The notes under the pieces were generated by a model. The model was given only the letters and a program-made list of their open reading frames with translations. It did no database searches and was not told the DNA's origin. Of a stretch of 8,359 nt of DNA, positions 5,243 to 8,359 are shown in pieces; the first letter of the stretch is position 1; every line of letters starts with the position of its first letter. This stretch comes from Demequinaceae bacterium UBA4004. Lineage in GTDB: Bacteria > Actinomycetota > Actinomycetes > Actinomycetales > Demequinaceae. Where the stretch lies: positions 1-8,359 of the forward strand of contig DGBM01000280.1 in NCBI GenBank assembly GCA_002384765.1, read 5' to 3'. The position numbers and the translations under genes are program-made.

Positions 5243-5722
5243 TCAGCGACGTCGTCCCACCCCTGGGACAAACTTGCCGGTGCGCGAGGCGTACACCGCA
5301 TATCCGTCGTACGCCTCGACCAAGAATCTCTCCTCGAACCGGGTCTTCACTTCGAAGAAGACCGCCAGGGCCGCCGCCAACACCCACACCGCTACCGCCC
5401 CGCGCGACACCGCAACGCCGAGGCACAACACCAGAATCGAGGAGTACATCGGATGCCGTACCCACCGGTACACACCGCGCGCACTGAGGCCCGCGCCATT
5501 GGGTTGAGGGATAGGAGTCAGCGCACGCCCGAGGAACACAGCCGCGGCGACCCCGCCGATGCCCCCCAGGACGAACAGCACCCCGCCAAGCTCGCGCGCG
5601 GCAGGCGCGGCCAGTCCCCACGATGACGGCCAGAGGGCGACCGCAAGAAACAGCACCACCTGCACCGCGACAAGAAGCCAGCCCAAGGCAAGTGAACGGT
5701 TTCGGTTCGCGGCGCGTGACAT
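5243..5722 (-). CDS. Isoprenylcysteine carboxyl methyltransferase (ICMT/PEMT) family membrane protein
   Basis: A 159-residue integral membrane methyltransferase-fold protein. Hydrophobic segments lie near residues 12-31, 42-64 and 93-124, the last being a helical hairpin. The family signature is intact: GVYRWVRHPMYSS (83-95), with the RHPxY cofactor-binding motif, then EVKTRFEERFLVEAYDGYAVYASRTGKFVPG (124-154), with the EExxL and Y--Y--T-RF/KF ending of ICMT/NnrU/PEMT-like proteins. These enzymes use S-adenosylmethionine to methylate lipophilic or thiol substrates; bacterial members mostly have unknown substrates. The ATG at 5722 has no ribosome site, but TACCCT ends six bases upstream, so a leaderless mRNA is likely. 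It is divergent from the dienelactone-hydrolase-like gene across 84 bp and codirectional with the winged-helix gene. Confidence 0.88.
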   Translation of the reverse strand: MSRAANRNRSLALGWLLVAVQVVLFLAVALWPSSWGLAAPAARELGGVLFVLGGIGGVAAAVFLGRALTPIPQPNGAGLSARGVYRWVRHPMYSSILVLCLGVAVSRGAVAVWVLAAALAVFFEVKTRFEERFLVEAYDGYAVYASRTGKFVPGVGRRR

Positions 5723-5728
5723 GGGCCT

Positions 5729-5734
5729 AGGGTA
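5729..5734 (-). promoter_or_regulatory. -10 box of a leaderless promoter for the methyltransferase-like gene
   Basis: TACCCT on the minus strand fits TANNNT and ends six bases before the ATG, which puts the transcript start at the A of the start codon. This spacing is the hallmark of actinobacterial leaderless genes, and no Shine-Dalgarno is present to suggest otherwise. Confidence 0.5.
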
Positions 5735-5749
5735 TCCGCGGCTCCCGCC

Positions 5750-5776
5750 CGCGACCATTGCACCACAACGGTCGCG
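5750..5776. promoter_or_regulatory. 27-bp dyad between two divergent promoters (operator candidate)
   Basis: CGCGACC (5750-5756) and GGTCGCG (5770-5776) are perfect seven-base arms. After one A/C mismatch the symmetry continues with TTG (5758-5760) and CAA (5766-5768) around a five-base centre. The dyad covers the expected -35 regions of both the leftward methyltransferase-like gene (-10 at 5734-5729) and the rightward hydrolase gene (-10-like at 5795-5800), so one protein could control both. Confidence 0.5.
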
Positions 5777-5794
5777 CGCCAGGGTCTCGAGAGG

Positions 5795-5800
5795 CACACT
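5795..5800 (+). promoter_or_regulatory. -10-like hexamer upstream of the hydrolase gene
   Basis: CACACT ends six bases before the GTG start. It departs from TANNNT only in the first base, and the spacing again fits a leaderless transcript. The GGAGG at 5801-5805 is only one base from the GTG, too close to serve as a normal Shine-Dalgarno for it. Confidence 0.35.
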
Positions 5801-5806
5801 GGAGGT

Positions 5807-6385
5807 GTGGCCGAGATATTGCTCTTCCATCACGCTCAGGGCCTGACCGAGGGACTCTGCTCCTTCGTTGAGCGCCTTCGCGCCGCAGGGCACAGTGTGC
5901 ATGCGCCCGACATGTTTGCGGGCGAGGTGTTTTCTCGGCTCGACGACGGCGTCGCCTACGCCGGTCGCATCGGCCACGACGCGATCGAGGACATTGCCCG
6001 CCGCACGGCGCTGCATCACCCCACCGCCGACACCGTCATGGGTTTCTCGCTTGGCACCTTTCCCGCCCAGTTGCTCGCCCAGGAGTGGCGGCGCATCCGC
6101 AATTGTGTTCTCGTGGGCGGTGCCATGCCCCCTGCGGAAATCGGCGGCGAGTGGCGGCACAACGTGCGCCTGAGCATCCACGTCGCCGATCCTGACGATT
6201 GGGTTCCCGCCTCCGAGATGACGTCTCTCCTGCGACGTGCTCCCGAGGCTCACGTGCACCGCTACGCCGGCAAGCGCCACATGTTCATGGATCCCTCGTG
6301 CGCCGACTACGACGCCGACGCGGCCGACCTGTTCGAGGAACGCGTGCTCGAATGGCTCGACGCCGTCCCACACCACGAGCAATAG
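5807..6385 (+). CDS. Dienelactone hydrolase family protein (alpha/beta hydrolase)
   Basis: A 192-residue cytoplasmic alpha/beta hydrolase of the dienelactone-hydrolase type, short of the usual 230 or so. It opens with strand and turn EILLFHHAQGLTEGLCSFVERLRAAGHSVHAPDMFAG (3-39), as in the family. The nucleophile elbow is VMGFSLGTFPAQ (77-88) with Ser81, where classical dienelactone hydrolases have Cys. An Asp in VADPDDWVP (127-134) and His158 in GKRHMFMDPS complete a plausible triad. The substrate is unknown, and the Ser nucleophile fits a general esterase-like activity. The start is GTG 5807, judged by the fold's beginning; a -10-like hexamer ends six bases upstream. The DipZ-type gene follows 39 bp after the stop on the same strand and may be cotranscribed. 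Confidence 0.87.
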   Translation: MAEILLFHHAQGLTEGLCSFVERLRAAGHSVHAPDMFAGEVFSRLDDGVAYAGRIGHDAIEDIARRTALHHPTADTVMGFSLGTFPAQLLAQEWRRIRNCVLVGGAMPPAEIGGEWRHNVRLSIHVADPDDWVPASEMTSLLRRAPEAHVHRYAGKRHMFMDPSCADYDADAADLFEERVLEWLDAVPHHEQ

Positions 6386-6424
6386 CGACCCCATCTGAGG
6401 GCGCACGCGCCCCGAATACAGTGC

Positions 6425-8116
6425 ATGTCTACCCTCATCGTCGTCGGCATCGTGTCCGGCCTCATCACCGCGATCAGCCCCTGCGTGCTCCCGGTGCTGC
6501 CAGCCATCCTCACATCGTCCATTCAGGACGGCGCCCGATCCCGCCGTCGACCCCTGGTCGTCGTGGGGGGTCTGGTGACCAGCTTCGCCGTATTCACGCT
6601 CCTCGGTGGAATCATCCTGTCGAGCCTGGGTCTGCCCGACGACCTGCTCCGGTGGGCCGGGATAGTCACCCTCTCGATCGTCGGCGTGGGCCTCGCCGTT
6701 CCCGCGGTGGAACACCTCCTGGAGCGCCCCTTCCGGAACACCACGCTGCCGCGGCTCAACAGGGACGGCAATGGGTTCGTCATGGGCCTCGCGCTCGGCC
6801 TGGTGTTTGTTCCCTGCGCGGGACCCATTTTGGCGTCCATCACGGTGCTGGCAGCCACCAACGGTCTCAGTTGGGGCCTCGTAGTGCTCACGGCGTCGTT
6901 CTCGGCCGGCATTGCGATCCCGCTTCTCGCCTTCGGCGTGGCCGGGCAGAGCATTGGCTCGCGCATCAGGGCCGTGCGAGAACGCCTGCACACGATCCGC
7001 GTCGGCTCGGGCGTGGTGTTGATCCTCACCGCCCTCGTCCTCGCGACCAACCTGGCCGAGCCGTTGCAGCGGCTCGTGCCCTCGACGCTCGCCGAAATAC
7101 AGCAACGCATCGAGAACAACGACGGCGTCCGAGGGGAACTCGACTCCCTCGCAGGCAGACAGGACCAGGTCACCTCCACGGGAGGGCAACTGACCTTCGA
7201 CGAGTGCGAGCAGCAGACGTCCGACCGGCTAGCGAACTGCGGCCCCGCGCGCGATTTTGTCGGCATCGAGACGTGGCTCAACACCGAAGGCCAGTCCCTC
7301 TCTCTCGACGAGCTGCCCGGGAAGGTTGTCCTGTTGGATTTCTGGACCTACTCATGCATCAATTGCCAGCGCACCTTCCCCTACCTGACTGCGTGGGACG
7401 AGCGTTACCGCGACGACGGGCTGACGATCGTCGGCGTGCACTCCCCCGAGTTCAGTTTCGAAAGGGTCGTGTCGAACGTCCAAGACGCGGCGGATCGCTA
7501 CGGCATCACGTACCCGATCGCGATCGACAACGACTTCAAGACGTGGCGCGCATGGGACCAGCGGTTCTGGCCCGCGCACTACCTCATCGACCAGACCGGA
7601 ACGGTGCGCCAAGTGCACTACGGCGAGGGTGGCTACGAGGAAACCGAGAAGCTCATCCAAGATCTGCTCGACGCGCCCCCGCAAGACACCGTCAAGGCCG
7701 ATCCCGGCAATCACACGGATGGTCGCACCCAAGAGACGTACCTCGGATGGCAGCGCCTCAAGCACGCCGACAACAGCGACGTGGCGAACGACGAACTCGC
7801 GGCGTACAACGGCAACCGCACACCCGAGCTCAACTCCTTCTCCTTCGATGGCACGTGGACCGTCGAGAGCGAAAGGGCCATCGCCGGCCAGAATGCGCGC
7901 CTGTTCCTGCATTTCTATGCCGCCGACGTTCACCTCGTCATGGCAGGCACCGGCGACGTCACGGTGACGCTCGCGTCCCAACCTGACTCCCCCAGGACGG
8001 TTCACGTGGACGGCACGTCGGACCTCTACGACCTGTATGAAGGAGCGCCGATTGACGACGTGATGACCCTCGACTTCTCCAAGGGGGTCGAGGCCTACGC
8101 CTTCACCTTCGGGTGA
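6425..8116 (+). CDS. dipZ: DipZ-type thiol-disulfide protein: CcdA membrane domain, redoxin domain, C-terminal beta domain
   Basis: A 563-residue membrane protein that should carry reducing equivalents from the cytoplasm to extracytoplasmic thiols. Residues 4-210 form a CcdA/DsbD-type domain of about six helices with the two redox cysteines in AISPCVLPVLP (C20) and VFVPCAGPILAS (C131). A linker carries a further Cys pair, C261 and C272. Residues 278-418 are a TlpA/AhpC-like redoxin domain outside the membrane, with LLDFWTYSCINCQRTFPYL (active Cys311-Ile-Asn-Cys314) and the cis-Pro in FWPAHYLID (P383). Residues 430-563 are beta-rich, ending in the DipZ C-terminal domain (SFDGTWTVESERA to VEAYAFTFG). 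Order and length match mycobacterial DipZ (Rv2874) and E. coli YneN-like fusions of these parts. ATG 6425 has no clear Shine-Dalgarno. A Met-rich lipoprotein gene follows after 73 bp. Confidence 0.92.
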   Translation: MSTLIVVGIVSGLITAISPCVLPVLPAILTSSIQDGARSRRRPLVVVGGLVTSFAVFTLLGGIILSSLGLPDDLLRWAGIVTLSIVGVGLAVPAVEHLLERPFRNTTLPRLNRDGNGFVMGLALGLVFVPCAGPILASITVLAATNGLSWGLVVLTASFSAGIAIPLLAFGVAGQSIGSRIRAVRERLHTIRVGSGVVLILTALVLATNLAEPLQRLVPSTLAEIQQRIENNDGVRGELDSLAGRQDQVTSTGGQLTFDECEQQTSDRLANCGPARDFVGIETWLNTEGQSLSLDELPGKVVLLDFWTYSCINCQRTFPYLTAWDERYRDDGLTIVGVHSPEFSFERVVSNVQDAADRYGITYPIAIDNDFKTWRAWDQRFWPAHYLIDQTGTVRQVHYGEGGYEETEKLIQDLLDAPPQDTVKADPGNHTDGRTQETYLGWQRLKHADNSDVANDELAAYNGNRTPELNSFSFDGTWTVESERAIAGQNARLFLHFYAADVHLVMAGTGDVTVTLASQPDSPRTVHVDGTSDLYDLYEGAPIDDVMTLDFSKGVEAYAFTFG

Positions 8117-8151
8117 TCCCATCCGACGCAGCCCCCGCACCGAATCATCAC

Positions 8152-8168
8152 CGTGGGAACACCCCACG
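8152..8168 (+). promoter_or_regulatory. Small hairpin before the lipoprotein ribosome site
   Basis: CGTGGG (8152-8157) and CCCACG (8163-8168) pair around a five-base loop, 12 bases before the GGAGG of the lipoprotein gene. With no U-tract it is unlikely to end transcription. It may mark an mRNA processing or stability site that sets lipoprotein levels apart from those of DipZ. Confidence 0.35.
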
Positions 8169-8189
8169 CCCCGCCCACAAGGAGGAAAG

Positions 8190-8359
8190 ATGAAGACCAG
8201 TCGAATGCTTGCCGCCCCCGCCATCGTCGTCTTCGCGGCGACCGTGCTCGCCGGTTGCGGAGACACCACATCCGACCCTTCGGATCAACCCACAATGTCG
8301 TCCGACACCATGATGTCTGAGGACGCGATGATGTCCGAGGATGCAATGGTGACCGAGGA
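8190..8359 (+). CDS. Met-rich secreted lipoprotein, N-terminal part (cut by window edge)
   Basis: The first 56 codons of an exported lipoprotein. MKTSRMLAAPAIVVFAATVLAGC is a lipoprotein signal peptide with lipobox LAGC; Cys23 would be lipidated, anchoring the protein outside the cytoplasmic membrane. A polar, acidic, Met-rich segment follows (QPTMSSDTMMSEDAMM...), built from six-residue repeats. The ATG is well supported by AAGGAGG (8179-8185), the strongest ribosome site in the window, four bases away. The gene follows dipZ by 73 bp on the same strand. Mature domains lie beyond the edge. From context a fasciclin domain (as in mycobacterial MPT83 beside DipZ) or a DM13-type domain is possible, but nothing seen here decides it. 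The Met-rich stretch could bind copper or be oxidised, or be a mere spacer. Confidence 0.85.
   Translation, partial: MKTSRMLAAPAIVVFAATVLAGCGDTTSDPSDQPTMSSDTMMSEDAMMSEDAMVTE
8310..8359 (+). repeat. 18-bp tandem repeats encoding MMSEDA
   Basis: Units start at 8310, 8328 and 8346 and each begins ATGATG or ATGGTG; the first two encode MMSEDA and the third begins MVTE before the edge. The codons differ only at synonymous positions between the first two units (TCT/TCC, GAC/GAT, GCG/GCA). A shorter related stretch, MSSDT, precedes them at 8295-8309. In-frame tandem units like these can vary in number between strains. Confidence 0.75.

Noticed and set aside
6417..6422. TACAGT directly before the DipZ ATG as a -10 box.
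   Set aside because: It ends only two bases before the ATG, so a transcript from it would begin inside the coding sequence.
5243..7189. Very long minus-strand open frame that runs from the methyltransferase-like gene through the hydrolase and DipZ genes.
   Set aside because: Only its last 159 residues (from 5722) show family motifs. The upstream part is low-complexity, Asp/Gly/His/Arg-rich antisense translation of clear plus-strand genes, a common effect of high GC.
6199..7986. Plus-strand Arg-rich frame spanning the hydrolase end and most of DipZ.
   Set aside because: It overlaps two confidently identified genes in another frame and has the composition of a GC-rich shadow.

Overview
The window is high-GC bacterial DNA (roughly two thirds G+C by eye) with actinobacterial hallmarks: an isoleucyl-tRNA synthetase of the eukaryote-like type behind a translational T-box with an ultra-short stem I, several apparently leaderless genes with a TANNNT box 6-7 nt before the start codon, and a three-domain DipZ-type protein. 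I cannot name the genus; a Micrococcales-like actinobacterium is a guess.

Layout. At the left edge is the 5' part of ileS on the minus strand (1-552). Its T-box leader and promoter lie at about 553-823. A divergent plus-strand pair follows: a VOC/glyoxalase-fold protein (950-1330) and an unrecognised 104-residue protein (1345-1659). Next is what looks like a frame-broken small membrane protein (1670-2183), convergent with a minus-strand GyrI-like effector-binding protein (2203-2721). Across a 207-bp divergent intergenic region with a strong hairpin lies an MFS transporter (2929-4488). A long hairpin at 4512-4555 separates it from a convergent minus-strand winged-helix regulator (4573-5103). 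An AT-rich intergenic patch rich in inverted repeats (5104-5242) follows, then a minus-strand isoprenylcysteine-methyltransferase-like membrane protein (5243-5722). Divergent from that is a dienelactone-hydrolase-like protein (5807-6385), then the DipZ-type transmembrane thiol-disulfide protein (6425-8116), and the start of a Met-rich lipoprotein (8190 to the edge).

How the parts may work together. ileS is controlled by its own tRNA: the AUC specifier, the UGGU that binds the tRNA 3' end, and a Shine-Dalgarno blocked by the antisequestrator arm can all be read directly. DipZ plus the lipoprotein looks like an extracytoplasmic redox module: CcdA-like membrane domain, TlpA/redoxin domain and C-terminal beta domain, next to an exported Met-rich protein. 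This recalls the mycobacterial mpt83-dipZ-mpt70 neighbourhood. The GyrI-like protein and the MFS pump are divergent and could be a ligand-sensing and efflux pair, but that is inference. The winged-helix regulator probably represses itself through a palindrome over its -10 box and start codon.

I see no mobile element, CRISPR array, tRNA or rRNA gene, and no convincing new defence or biosynthetic system. The best leads are the fully legible T-box, the doubly frame-shifted membrane gene, the dyads in the regulator and methyltransferase intergenic regions, the transporter's oppositely charged tails, and the DipZ/Met-rich lipoprotein pair.
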